Assembly: GCF_024199795.1 (NCBI RefSeq)
Contig: NZ_JANADK010000001.1
Span: 3,038,001-3,102,000, forward strand
Source: Bradyrhizobium sp. CCGB01
Lineage (GTDB): Bacteria > Pseudomonadota > Alphaproteobacteria > Rhizobiales > Xanthobacteraceae
DNA length: 64,000 nucleotides
Direction of reading: 5' to 3'
The notes under the pieces are model-generated. The model had not been told where the DNA came from and made no database searches. It saw nothing but the letters and a program-made list of their open reading frames with translations. Shown piece after piece: positions 25,393-32,970 of the stretch. The number at the start of each line of letters is the position of its first letter. Positions within the stretch are counted from its first letter, which is position 1. The position numbers and the translations under genes are program-made.

Positions 25393-25982
25393 GCGAGCAG
25401 CGTTCCTATCCGCGTCACGTCAAGACCGATGCCGGCGATATTGAGATCCGCCTGATGTCGCCCGCGGACGAAGCCGCGGTGCTTGCCTTCGGCAAGGGCC
25501 TGCCGACCCACGATCTGTTGTTCCTGCCGCGCAATATCAGCGAGCCGAAGGTGCTGTCGGCCTGGGTCAAGGAGATCGAGCGTGGCGCGATCACGAGCCT
25601 GCTCGCGGTCAGAGGCGGCACGGTCGTCGGCTGCGGCACGCTGGTGCGCGATCCGCATTCCTGGTCGCCCCATGTCGGCGAGATCCGCATGGTGGTCTCG
25701 GTCGACGTGCGCGGAAAGGGGGTAGGGCGGGCGCTGTCTCAGGAGACCTTCGCGCTCGCGCTTGGTGCCGGCCTGGAAAAGCTCTCGGTCCAGATGACGG
25801 TGGATCAGCAGGCGGCGATTGCCCTGTTCGAGAGCCTCGGCTTCAAGGCCGAGGCGCTGCTGCGGGACCATGTCCGGGATGTCGACGGCAAGACCCACGA
25901 CATCGTCGTGCTCGGCCACAACGTCGCGCAGGTCCAGGCGCAGATGGAGGCTTACGGCTTGCCAGGCGCCGTCCAGCACTAG
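25389..25982 (+). CDS. GNAT family N-acetyltransferase
   Basis: Protein of 197 residues with the GNAT fold. The acetyl-CoA loop is VDVRGKGVGRALSQETF (motif A, R/Q-x-x-G-x-G/A), preceded by EIRMVVSV and followed by SVQMTVDQQAAIALFESLGFKAE, the usual GNAT strand 5 and helix. It would transfer an acetyl group from acetyl-CoA to an amine; substrate unknown. ATG 25389 overlaps the phaC stop by four bases, so it is the third gene of the phaE-phaC operon. A GNAT protein in a PHA synthase operon is unusual and may point to modification of the synthase or of a granule protein, but nothing in the sequence proves that. Confidence 0.88.
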   Translation: MSEQRSYPRHVKTDAGDIEIRLMSPADEAAVLAFGKGLPTHDLLFLPRNISEPKVLSAWVKEIERGAITSLLAVRGGTVVGCGTLVRDPHSWSPHVGEIRMVVSVDVRGKGVGRALSQETFALALGAGLEKLSVQMTVDQQAAIALFESLGFKAEALLRDHVRDVDGKTHDIVVLGHNVAQVQAQMEAYGLPGAVQH

Positions 25983-26111
25983 AAAGCGCCACCCAGCACT
26001 AGAGCCGCCGCCCCGAGCTGCGGCCAGGACCCTTCCTGACCAGGGAGGCACCATGTTGCCTTCGGTTAAGGCTGTTCACGATTTCGTGATATCGCAGTGC
26101 AATACGAATAT

Positions 26112-26123
26112 TGCATCGCACAA
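26112..26123 (+). promoter_or_regulatory. PhaR-like operator box upstream of the phasin gene
   Basis: The 12-mer TGCATCGCACAA fits, base for base, a PhaR-binding consensus I recall for Bradyrhizobium diazoefficiens (TGCRNYGCASMA). It lies 86 bases before the phasin start. An imperfect second copy (CGCAGTGCA) is at about 26093-26101. PhaR represses phasin genes until granules appear. The consensus is from memory and the binding is an inference. Confidence 0.55.
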
Positions 26124-26208
26124 TTAACTATGCCATATAAGCCGTGCCCCGGGCCAATGAGGACGGGGTGAGCCCATAGCTCAAACCAATGAGGATGGAG
26201 AGAACCCC

Positions 26209-26664
26209 ATGACCACTGAAACCAACACCGCTTTCGAGGGCTTCAAGGACGCTTTCAAGAACATCCAGAACCTGGAAGTTCCCGAGGCCGCCCGCGAGTT
26301 CGTCAAGAAGTCTGCCAACACCGCCAAGGACCGTGCTGCCGAGGTGTTCGCTGGCTCCGAGCGCGTGACCGCCGCCGTCGAGAACGCGGTGACCGAGTCC
26401 GTCACCGAGGCCGGCAAGATCAGCCGCAACATCCAGCAGGCGATCTACGAGGACGCCGAGGCGTTCTTCTCGGGCATCGACAAGCTTGCCTCCGCCAAGT
26501 CGGTCAGCGAAGCCGTCGAGATCCAGTCGAGCCTGCTCCGCGCCCGCGGTGAAGTGTTCGTCTCGCGCGCCAAGGCGACCGCCGACTATTTCGGCAAGCT
26601 CGCCGCCAACGGCGCGAAGTCCGCTCAGGACAACTTCGCCAAGGTCTACAACAAGACCGCCTGA
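26209..26664 (+). CDS. phaP: phasin, PHA granule-associated protein
   Basis: Phasin of 151 residues that coats PHA granules and controls their size and number. The sequence is a run of amphipathic helices with few aromatic residues: FEGFKDAFKNIQNLEVPEAAREFV, then VTAAVENAVTESVTEAGKISRN, and the classic phasin-2 segment QSSLLRARGEVFVSRAKATADYFGKLAA near the C-terminus. It has no signal peptide. The gene stands alone, with a clear factor-independent terminator 33 bases after the stop and a PhaR-like box upstream. The codon choice is strongly biased to GC-rich major codons, in keeping with high expression. Several phasin genes are usual in this genus; which one this is cannot be told. Confidence 0.92.
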   Translation: MTTETNTAFEGFKDAFKNIQNLEVPEAAREFVKKSANTAKDRAAEVFAGSERVTAAVENAVTESVTEAGKISRNIQQAIYEDAEAFFSGIDKLASAKSVSEAVEIQSSLLRARGEVFVSRAKATADYFGKLAANGAKSAQDNFAKVYNKTA

Positions 26665-26696
26665 TCTGGCGTCCTGCGACGACAAACTGAAATTTG

Positions 26697-26725
26697 AGGC
26701 CCGCTTCGGCGGGCCTTTGTTTTTG
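26697..26725 (+). terminator. factor-independent terminator after the phasin gene
   Basis: A GC-rich hairpin AGGCCCGC-TTCG-GCGGGCCT with a TTCG loop is followed by TTGTTTTT. This is a textbook intrinsic terminator and isolates the phasin as a single-gene transcript. Confidence 0.93.
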
Positions 26726-26732
26726 CACTGCC

Positions 26733-26846
26733 GTCATTGCGAGCCACCGGGTCCGCGCGAAGCGCGGCCCGATGACAGGCTCCGCGAAACAATCCAGAGT
26801 CTTTCCGCGGAGACAGACTGGATTGCTTCGCTTCGCTCGCAATGAC
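26733..26846. repeat. intergenic repeat, GTCATTGCGAGC family (copy 1)
   Basis: The element begins GTCATTGCGAGCC and ends GCTCGCAATGAC, with inner parts AATCCAGAGTC and GACTGGATTGCTTCGCTTCGC forming a second inverted pair. Related copies are at 54330-54408 and at the right edge of the window (63957-64000). It lies between the phasin terminator and the DUF445 gene. Confidence 0.85.
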
Positions 26847-26864
26847 GGGTACTGTGATCGAGTG

Positions 26865-28151
26865 ATGACTCCCCCCGCCACCTTCTCCGTCGACACTCCC
26901 GGCGATACCGAACGCGCGGCTGAGCTGCGCCGCGTCAAGGCGCTGGCGACGCTGGTGCTGGTCGCGACGCTTGTCCTGTTCGTCGTGGCGAAATGGCTTG
27001 TGCCCGTGCATCCCGTGTTCGGCTTCGTCGCGGCCTTCGCGGAAGCTGCGACCATCGGAGGGCTGGCCGACTGGTACGCGGTGGTCGCGCTGTTCAAGCG
27101 GCCGCTCGGCCTGCCGATCCCGCACACCGCGATCATCCAGAGCAATCAGGCCCGCATCGCCGACAAGCTCGGCGAGTTCATCCAGGTGCATTTCCTCGAG
27201 GCCGGCCCGGTGGAGGCCAAGCTGAAGGAGATCGATTTCGGCTCTTTCGTCGCCGACTGGCTGCGCGACCGCAAGCGCAGCGATGATCTGGCGCGCTTTG
27301 CGCTGCGCCTTCTGCCGGAGGCCGTCTCCGCGACGGAAAGCTCGGGTCTGATGACCTTCATCATTCGCCGCATGTCCTCGCAGCTTCAGGCGATCGACCT
27401 TGCTCCGCTCGCCGCCGGCACGCTGCGCGGCTTCGTGGCGGAGGGGCGGCACCAGATCCTGTTCGACGATCTCCTGCGCGTGATGCACGAGACGCTGAAC
27501 CAGAAGGAGACGATGGCGATGATCCGCGAGAAGGTGCGCGCGGAGTTGCCGACCCTGCTCAGGCTCTATCGCGCCGACAAGTTTCTGGTGAACAAGATCG
27601 TGTCGTCCGCCACCGCCTTCTTCAATGAAGTGCGCAGCGATCCCAAACATCCGTTCCGCGGCGAGTTCGACCGCATGGTGCTGAGTTTCGTCGACCGGCT
27701 CGGTACCGACCAGGCCTATATCGACCGTATCGACGGATTGAAGCGCGATCTGCTCGCCCGGCCCGAGCTCGCCGATCTCGCCCGCACGGTCTGGGCCAAC
27801 ACGCGCTCCTTCATCGAGCGTAGCGCGAGCGGCGAGACGCAGGTGCTTCAGCATCATCTCGCCGGCATGTTCGTCGCCGCGGGAGAAGCGCTCGCCGGCG
27901 ATGCCGAATTGCGCGGCGAGATCAACAAGGGCCTGGTGGCGGTGCTGCGCAGCTTCGTCGCGGACCAGAAGAGCGGCGTCTCTACTTTCATCTCCGACCA
28001 GGTCAAGGCGTGGGACATGGCGCAGCTGATTTCGCTGATCGAAATCAACATCGGCCGTGACTTGCAATACATCCGCTTCAACGGTTCGCTGATCGGCGGG
28101 CTCGCAGGTCTCGCGCTCTACTCCGTAGAATTCCTGCTTCGATTGTTGTGA
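26865..28151 (+). CDS. DUF445 family membrane protein
   Basis: Protein of 428 residues. A membrane helix (KALATLVLVATLVLFVVAKWL) near residues 25-46 is followed by a second hydrophobic stretch (VFGFVAAFAEAATIGGLADWYAVVALF) that carries the DUF445 hallmark GGLADWYAVVALF. A long helical region predicted to be outside the membrane follows, and a final helix (NGSLIGGLAGLALYSVEFLL) anchors the C-terminus. The family is widespread and unassigned in function. ATG 26865 lacks a strong ribosome site; a GTG three bases earlier is also possible. It is flanked by repeats and looks monocistronic. Confidence 0.86.
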   Translation: MTPPATFSVDTPGDTERAAELRRVKALATLVLVATLVLFVVAKWLVPVHPVFGFVAAFAEAATIGGLADWYAVVALFKRPLGLPIPHTAIIQSNQARIADKLGEFIQVHFLEAGPVEAKLKEIDFGSFVADWLRDRKRSDDLARFALRLLPEAVSATESSGLMTFIIRRMSSQLQAIDLAPLAAGTLRGFVAEGRHQILFDDLLRVMHETLNQKETMAMIREKVRAELPTLLRLYRADKFLVNKIVSSATAFFNEVRSDPKHPFRGEFDRMVLSFVDRLGTDQAYIDRIDGLKRDLLARPELADLARTVWANTRSFIERSASGETQVLQHHLAGMFVAAGEALAGDAELRGEINKGLVAVLRSFVADQKSGVSTFISDQVKAWDMAQLISLIEINIGRDLQYIRFNGSLIGGLAGLALYSVEFLLRLL

Positions 28152-28340
28152 CTTTTGCGTCACGGACGCTGGCATTCACCCGCGGGCCTATTGTCGCCTC
28201 GCGTTTCGCCCGCTTGAATGTCGGGAACCGGCCGCCTCGCTGATTCATGTTGCGCTGCGGAACATTCAAGAAGCCGGCGTATTGGAATTCATGCCCATCT
28301 GCCGGCATCGCTGCCGGCGCCTTCTCCAGGGGACCCATTG

Positions 28341-29111
28341 ATGACCGCTACTGCCCAGACGCTGCGTCCGCCGTCCCGTACTCTGATGTTCCTGGAAGGG
28401 CGCGCGATCCACGAGTTCGGCGCATTCCTCGGCGCGCTGCCGCTGCTGAGCCTCGCGCCGCGTGGCGACGGGCATCCGGTGCTGGTGTTGCCGGGCCTCG
28501 TGGCCTCCGACGCGTCCACCCGCGCGCTGCGCACGTTTCTGACCAGCAAGGGCTACGCGGTGAGCGGCTGGCGCCAGGGCCGCAACTACGGCCTGCGCGA
28601 CGGCGTCCAGCATGCGATGGTCGACCTGGTCCATGAGCTCAGCGACACGCATGGCCGCAAGATCAGCCTGGTCGGCTGGAGCCTCGGCGGCCTTTATGCG
28701 CGCCAGCTCGCCAAGATGATGCCCGAGCGCGTGCGCCAGGTGATCACGCTCGGCAGCCCCTTCGCGGGCGATCCCCGTTCGACCAATGCCTGGCGCGTGT
28801 ATGAGTGGGCGAGCGGGCGGAAGTCCGACGAGGTCGATCCCGAGTTCGGAGGCGAACTTGCGGTCGCGCCGCCGGTGCCGACCACCGCCATCTTCAGCCG
28901 CACGGATGGCGTTTGCGCCTGGCAGGGCTGTATGGAGAAGTCGGGCGCCGAGACCGAGAGCATCGAAATCGAGAGCAGCCATTGCGGCATGGGTCATCAT
29001 CCCGCAGCGGTCTATGCGGTCGCCGACCGCCTCGCGCAGAAGGAAGGCCAGTGGCGGCCGTTCGACCGCAGCGGCTGGCGCAGCATGGTCTATCCCGATC
29101 CGCACAGGTAG
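28341..29111 (+). CDS. alpha/beta-fold hydrolase, lipase-like (copy 2)
   Basis: Protein of 256 residues, a clear paralogue of the hydrolase at 14657-15457. Both share RGDGHPVL-LPG near the N-terminus, the elbow GWSLGG (Ser114 here), the following YAR and TLGSPFA motifs, and the final VYAVADRLAQ segment with WPF or RPFDR. The acid is probably in FSRTDGVCAW and the base in SSHCGMGHHP. No signal peptide is visible. ATG 28341 has AGGGGA upstream. The gene is followed by a long repeat and then paaX; it is not obviously part of the paa operon. The duplication within 14 kb suggests two specialised versions of one enzyme. Confidence 0.87.
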   Translation: MTATAQTLRPPSRTLMFLEGRAIHEFGAFLGALPLLSLAPRGDGHPVLVLPGLVASDASTRALRTFLTSKGYAVSGWRQGRNYGLRDGVQHAMVDLVHELSDTHGRKISLVGWSLGGLYARQLAKMMPERVRQVITLGSPFAGDPRSTNAWRVYEWASGRKSDEVDPEFGGELAVAPPVPTTAIFSRTDGVCAWQGCMEKSGAETESIEIESSHCGMGHHPAAVYAVADRLAQKEGQWRPFDRSGWRSMVYPDPHR

Positions 29112-29118
29112 TTTCTTC

Positions 29119-29260
29119 GCCTCTCCCCGCGTGCGGGGAGAGGCCGAAATCTGCGATAGCAAATTCGGGTGAGGGGGACTCTCCGCGAGTCCAATTCTCA
29201 CCGACCTTGCGGAGACTCCCCCCTCATCCCGACCTTCTCCCCGCAAGCGGGGAGAAGGAG
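29119..29260. repeat. intergenic repeat with CTCTCCCCGC..GCGGGGAGAG hairpins (copy 1)
   Basis: Two hairpins, GCCTCTCCCCGC with GCGGGGAGAGGC at the left and CTTCTCCCCGC with GCGGGGAGAAG at the right, flank a middle part with GACTCTCCGCGAGTCC. The same parts, in a different order and orientation, recur at 46691-46855. It separates the hydrolase from paaX. Confidence 0.8.
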
Positions 29261-29320
29261 GAAAGGCATTGTCGCTCCCGTCCATTGTCGCGCCCGCACC
29301 AAACGCGCTATGCCTCGGGC

Positions 29321-30187
29321 ATGGCGCACCCGCTCTCCCGCATCATCGATCAGCTCAAGCGCGAGCCGTCCCGCACCGGCTCCATCGTCATCACCGTGTT
29401 CGGCGATGCCATCGTGCCGCGTGGCGGCTCGGTGTGGCTCGGCACGCTGCTGGAATTCTTCGATAGCCTGGACATCGACAGCGGCGTGGTGCGTACCGCG
29501 ATGTCGCGGCTCGCCGCCGATGGCTGGCTGACACGCGAAAAGGTCGGCCGCAACAGTTTCTATCGGCTGGCCGACAAGGGTAGCCAGACATTTGAAGCTG
29601 CCACGCGGCACATCTACGATCCGCCGCCATCCGATTGGACCGGGCGCTTCGAACTGCTCCTGATCGGCAATGGTGAAGATCGCGACGCCGCGCGCGAGGC
29701 GCTCCGCAATGCTGGCTTCGGCAGTCCGCTGCCGGGCGTCTGGGTCGCGCCATCAGGCGTGCCGGTGCCGGACGAGGCCGCAGCTGCCATCCGTCTCGAA
29801 GTCTCGGCCGAGGATGACAGTGGTCGCCGCCTGCTCAGCGCGAGCTGGCCGCTGAAGCGCACTGCGGATGCCTATCTGAAATTCATGAAGACCTTCGAGC
29901 CGCTTCGCGCCGCAATCGACCGCGGTACGGATCTGTCCGACGCCGACGCCTTCACCGCGCGCATTCTCCTGATCCACCATTATCGTCGCGTCGTCCTGCG
30001 CGATCCACTGCTGCCCGAAGGCCTGCTGCCCGCGGACTGGCCGGGCAGGGCGGCTCGCGAGCTCTGCGGCGAGATCTATCGCGCGCTGCTTGCCCCATCC
30101 GAACAATGGCTTGATAGCCATGGAACCAATGAGAAAGGCGCGCTGCCGCCGGCCCGGAAGCTTCTGGAAAGGAGATTTGAGGCCTGA
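29321..30187 (+). CDS. paaX: phenylacetate degradation operon repressor PaaX
   Basis: Regulator of 288 residues, close to the family's usual length of about 300. PaaX represses paa operons and is released by phenylacetyl-CoA. The N-terminal winged-helix domain contains RTGSIVITVFGDAIVPRGGSVWLGTLLEF and GVVRTAMSRLAADGWLTREKVGRNSFYRL, the signature of the family. The C-terminal part carries LIHHYRRVVLRDPLLPEGLLPADWPG, also typical. ATG 29321 fixes the N-terminus at MAHPLSRIIDQLKREPSRTG; further upstream in the same frame is repeat sequence. It lies 76 bases before paaA in the same direction, so it may both precede and control the operon. Confidence 0.93.
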   Translation: MAHPLSRIIDQLKREPSRTGSIVITVFGDAIVPRGGSVWLGTLLEFFDSLDIDSGVVRTAMSRLAADGWLTREKVGRNSFYRLADKGSQTFEAATRHIYDPPPSDWTGRFELLLIGNGEDRDAAREALRNAGFGSPLPGVWVAPSGVPVPDEAAAAIRLEVSAEDDSGRRLLSASWPLKRTADAYLKFMKTFEPLRAAIDRGTDLSDADAFTARILLIHHYRRVVLRDPLLPEGLLPADWPGRAARELCGEIYRALLAPSEQWLDSHGTNEKGALPPARKLLERRFEA

Positions 30188-30208
30188 TCTATATGTTACA
30201 GAAATATC

Positions 30209-30236
30209 TTGCATGACGTAATTTTTGTTATATATT
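30209..30236 (+). promoter_or_regulatory. likely promoter of paaA
   Basis: The sequence TTGCAT, a spacer of 16 bases and TATATT form a plausible sigma-70 pair at 30209-30214 and 30231-30236. It sits in a markedly AT-rich block (about 30190-30250) within a GC-rich region and 28 bases before the paaA start. The imperfect pair GTTAC (30195-30199) and CGTAA overlaps it and could be a PaaX operator. Confidence 0.5.
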
Positions 30237-30263
30237 GCCTCCCAATAAAACGGGAGGACGCGC

Positions 30264-31256
30264 ATGTACACCCAGGCGCTGAACACGGCCGAGACCGATG
30301 ACCGCGGCCTTGAGGACGCGACCAGGGCCGCGCAGTTCCAGGCGCGCATCGATGCCGAGGAGCGCATCGAGCCGAACGACTGGATGCCGGCGGCCTATCG
30401 CAAGACGCTCACCCGCCAGATCTCCCAGCACGCCCATTCCGAAATCGTCGGCATGCTGCCCGAAGGCAACTGGATCACGCGCGCGCCGACGCTGCGCCGC
30501 AAGGCCGCGCTGCTCGCCAAGGTGCAGGACGAGTGCGGCCACGGGCTCTATCTCTATGCCGCCGCCGAGACGCTCGGTACCTCGCGTGAAGAGCTGGTCG
30601 ACGCCATGCTCGCCGGCAAAGCCAAATATTCCTCGATCTTCAACTACCCGACGCTGACCTGGGCGGACATCGGCACCATCGGCTGGCTGGTCGACGGCGC
30701 CGCGATCATGAACCAGATTCCGCTGTGCCGTTGTTCCTACGGCCCGTATGCGCGCGCGATGATCCGCGTCTGCAAGGAGGAGTCCTTCCATCAGCGCCAG
30801 GGCTACGAGATCATGCTGACGCTGTGTCGCGGCTCCGATGAGCAGAAGGCGATGGCGCAGGACGCGCTGAACCGCTGGTGGTGGCCGGTGCTGATGATGT
30901 TCGGCCCGCCGGATGCGACGAGCCAGCACAGCGACACCTCGACGAAGTGGAAGATCAAGCGCTTCTCCAACGACGAGCTGCGCCAGAAATTCGTCGATGC
31001 GACCGTGCCGCAGGCGCAATATCTCGGCCTCACCATTCCCGATCCTGGCATGACCCAGGATGCGGACGGACACTGGCGCTACAGCGAGATCGACTGGACC
31101 GAGTTCAAGCAAGTGCTCGCCGGCAACGGTCCGTGTAACCGCGATCGGCTCGCCGCGCGCCGCAAGGCGCATGACGAGGGCGCCTGGGTGCGCGAGGCGG
31201 CAGCCAGCTATGCCGCGAAGCGCGCGCAGCGCCAGACCGCACAGGCCGCGGAATAG
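30264..31256 (+). CDS. paaA: 1,2-phenylacetyl-CoA epoxidase subunit PaaA
   Basis: Catalytic diiron subunit of 330 residues. With PaaBCE it converts phenylacetyl-CoA to its ring 1,2-epoxide using O2 and NADPH. The diiron ligand segments are clear: [17 protein letters not shown] and [16 protein letters not shown]. The conserved [23 protein letters not shown] and [14 protein letters not shown] segments are typical of PaaA. The GGGAGG ribosome site precedes ATG 30264. It is the first structural gene of a paaABCDE operon; PaaC is its structural partner. A catalytic protein with all ligands present, so likely active. Confidence 0.96.
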   Translation: MYTQALNTAETDDRGLEDATRAAQFQARIDAEERIEPNDWMPAAYRKTLTRQISQHAHSEIVGMLPEGNWITRAPTLRRKAALLAKVQDECGHGLYLYAAAETLGTSREELVDAMLAGKAKYSSIFNYPTLTWADIGTIGWLVDGAAIMNQIPLCRCSYGPYARAMIRVCKEESFHQRQGYEIMLTLCRGSDEQKAMAQDALNRWWWPVLMMFGPPDATSQHSDTSTKWKIKRFSNDELRQKFVDATVPQAQYLGLTIPDPGMTQDADGHWRYSEIDWTEFKQVLAGNGPCNRDRLAARRKAHDEGAWVREAAASYAAKRAQRQTAQAAE

Positions 31257-31263
31257 GGAGATC

Positions 31264-31554
31264 ATGATGGCCACGCCGAACACGCCGCTGTGGGAAGTCT
31301 TCATTCGCAGCCGCAACGGGCTCGCGCACAAGCATGTCGGCTCGCTGCATGCGAGCGACGCCACCATGGCCCTGCAGGCCGCCCGCGACATCTACACTCG
31401 CCGCGGTGAGGGCCTCTCGATCTGGGTCGTGCCGTCCACCGCGATCACCGCGAGCGATCCCGCTGAGAAGGGCATGATGTTCGAGCCGGCGGAATCGAAG
31501 ATCTACCGGCATCCGACCTTCTATGAGGTGCCCGAGGAAGTGGGGCATATGTAA
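31264..31554 (+). CDS. paaB: 1,2-phenylacetyl-CoA epoxidase subunit PaaB
   Basis: Small subunit of 96 residues, the normal size for PaaB, that helps assemble the PaaABCE epoxidase. Hallmarks are PLWEVFIRSRNGLAHKHVGSLHA near the start and the C-terminal region with YRHPTFYEVPEEVGHM. ATG 31264 follows AGGGAG; the adjacent second ATG at 31267 is equally possible. The gene begins seven bases after paaA. After it the operon is interrupted by an intergenic repeat before paaC. Confidence 0.95.
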   Translation: MMATPNTPLWEVFIRSRNGLAHKHVGSLHASDATMALQAARDIYTRRGEGLSIWVVPSTAITASDPAEKGMMFEPAESKIYRHPTFYEVPEEVGHM

Positions 31555-31564
31555 CGCTCTCTCC

Positions 31565-31664
31565 CCTCATGGTGAGGAGCCGCGAAGCGGCGTCTCGAAC
31601 CATGAAGGGCGGTAAACCTGCGGCCATCCTTCGAGACGGCGCTTCGCGCCTCCTCAGGATGAGG
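31565..31664. repeat. intergenic palindromic repeat inside the paa operon, CCTCAT..GAGGA family (copy 2)
   Basis: The element begins CCTCATGGTGAGGAG and ends CTCCTCAGGATGAGG, with GCGTCTCGAACCATG and CATCCTTCGAGACGGCGC as inner arms. It matches the repeat at 233-368 in ends and core. It lies entirely between paaB and paaC, which are otherwise adjacent, and so is carried on the paa transcript. Confidence 0.85.
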
Positions 31665-31694
31665 TCGGAACAAGTGGCAAGATGGATAGGACAG

Positions 31695-32471
31695 ATGCCC
31701 GTCGCCAACATTGAGGTCGCCGAAACGCCGCTGGTGCTCTACGCGCTGCGCCGCGCCGACGATGCGCTGATCCTCGGCCATCGGCTGTCGGAATGGTGCG
31801 GACATGCGCCGATGATGGAAGAGGACATGGCGCTGTCCAACATCGCGCTCGACCTCATCGGCCAGGCCCGCGAGCTCTACAGCTATGCCGCCAAGGCTGA
31901 AGGCAAGGATAACGACGAGGACAAGCTCGCTTACCTGCGGGACGTCCGGCAGTACCGCAATCTGCTGCTGGTCGAGCAGCCCAACGGCGACTTCGCCCGG
32001 ACCCTGGTGCGGCAGTTCTTCTATTCCGCCTTCGCCGACCTGTATTGGCGGCCGATGACGGCCTCGCATGATCCGACGCTTGCGGCGATTGCCGCCAAGT
32101 CGGAGAAGGAGAGCGCCTATCATCTGCGTCATGCCTCGGAATGGATCATCCGGCTCGGCGACGGCACGGACGAGAGTCACGCCCGTGCGCAAGTCGCGAT
32201 CGATCACCTCTGGGCCTTCACCGGCGAGATGTTTGCCGTCGACGACGGCGAGCGCGCCCTGATCCACGCAGGTATCGCCATCGATCCCGGCACCTTGCGT
32301 GGCCGCTGGCTGACGACGCTCTCCGATGTGGCCGGTGAAGCAACACTCACGCTGCCACAGAACGACTGGATGCAGCAGGGCGGCCGTGCAGGCCGCCACA
32401 GCGAGCATCTCGGCCACCTCCTGTCCGAGCTGCAATCGATGCAACGCACCTTCCCGGGGCTGACATGGTGA
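31695..32471 (+). CDS. paaC: 1,2-phenylacetyl-CoA epoxidase subunit PaaC
   Basis: Structural subunit of 258 residues that dimerises with PaaA. The fold is ferritin-like, as in PaaA, but the diiron ligands are not all kept. Recognised segments are LYALRRADDALILGHRLSEWCGHAPMMEEDMALSNIALDLIGQAR and ESAYHLRHASEWIIRLGDGT. The start MPVANIEVAETPLVLYAL at ATG 31695 is preferred because the frame before it is the inserted repeat and AGGA lies just upstream. The stop overlaps paaD by seven bases. Confidence 0.94.
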   Translation: MPVANIEVAETPLVLYALRRADDALILGHRLSEWCGHAPMMEEDMALSNIALDLIGQARELYSYAAKAEGKDNDEDKLAYLRDVRQYRNLLLVEQPNGDFARTLVRQFFYSAFADLYWRPMTASHDPTLAAIAAKSEKESAYHLRHASEWIIRLGDGTDESHARAQVAIDHLWAFTGEMFAVDDGERALIHAGIAIDPGTLRGRWLTTLSDVAGEATLTLPQNDWMQQGGRAGRHSEHLGHLLSELQSMQRTFPGLTW

Positions 32472-32968
32472 CGGTGCTCGAACGCGACAACGAGCTGCGC
32501 CGGCGCGCGTGGGATGCCGCGGCGAGCGTGGTCGATCCGGAAATCCCGGTGCTGACCATTGCCGATCTCGGCGTGCTCCGCGATGTCGTTGTCGACGGCG
32601 ATCAGGTCGAGGTCGCGATCACGCCGACCTATTCGGGCTGCCCGGCCATGAACATGATCGCGTTCGAAATCGAGGTTGCGTTGGAACGCGCCGGCTTCCG
32701 CCGTCCCAAGGTCCGAACCGTGCTGTCGCCGGCCTGGACGACGGAGTGGATGAGCGAGGAGGGCCGCCGCAAGCTGAGCGCCTACGGCATCGCACCGCCG
32801 CAAGCCTCGAACTCGCGCCGCGCGCTGTTCGGCGACCAGGCCGTCGCGTGCCCGCAATGCGGCTCCGGCAATACCGAGCTCCTGTCTGAATTCGGCTCGA
32901 CCTCCTGCAAGGCGCTCTGGCGCTGCAAGGCCTGCCGCGAACCCTTCGATTATTTCAAGTGTCATTGA
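32465..32968 (+). CDS. paaD: PaaD, metal-centre assembly protein of the phenylacetyl-CoA epoxidase
   Basis: Protein of 167 residues with an N-terminal DUF59/MIP18 domain (WDAAASVVDPEIPVLTIADLGVLRDVVVDGDQ, then TPTYSGCPAMNMI with the conserved Cys). The C-terminal zinc-ribbon reads CPQCGSGN and later CKACREPFDYFKC. PaaD is thought to help deliver or mature the metal cluster of the epoxidase or reductase. It overlaps the end of paaC and ends two bases before the paaE start, so the three are tightly coupled. Confidence 0.94.
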   Translation: MVTVLERDNELRRRAWDAAASVVDPEIPVLTIADLGVLRDVVVDGDQVEVAITPTYSGCPAMNMIAFEIEVALERAGFRRPKVRTVLSPAWTTEWMSEEGRRKLSAYGIAPPQASNSRRALFGDQAVACPQCGSGNTELLSEFGSTSCKALWRCKACREPFDYFKCH

Positions 32969-32970
32969 TC

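Noticed and set aside
28148..28163. GTGAC-N6-GTCAC dyad after the DUF445 stop
   Set aside because: Arms are five bases and overlap the stop codon; no T-run follows, so neither a terminator nor an operator can be supported.
28805..30187. Apparent 460-residue PaaX with a long N-terminal extension
   Set aside because: The extension covers the end of the hydrolase in another frame and the intergenic repeat; PaaX homology begins at ATG 29321.
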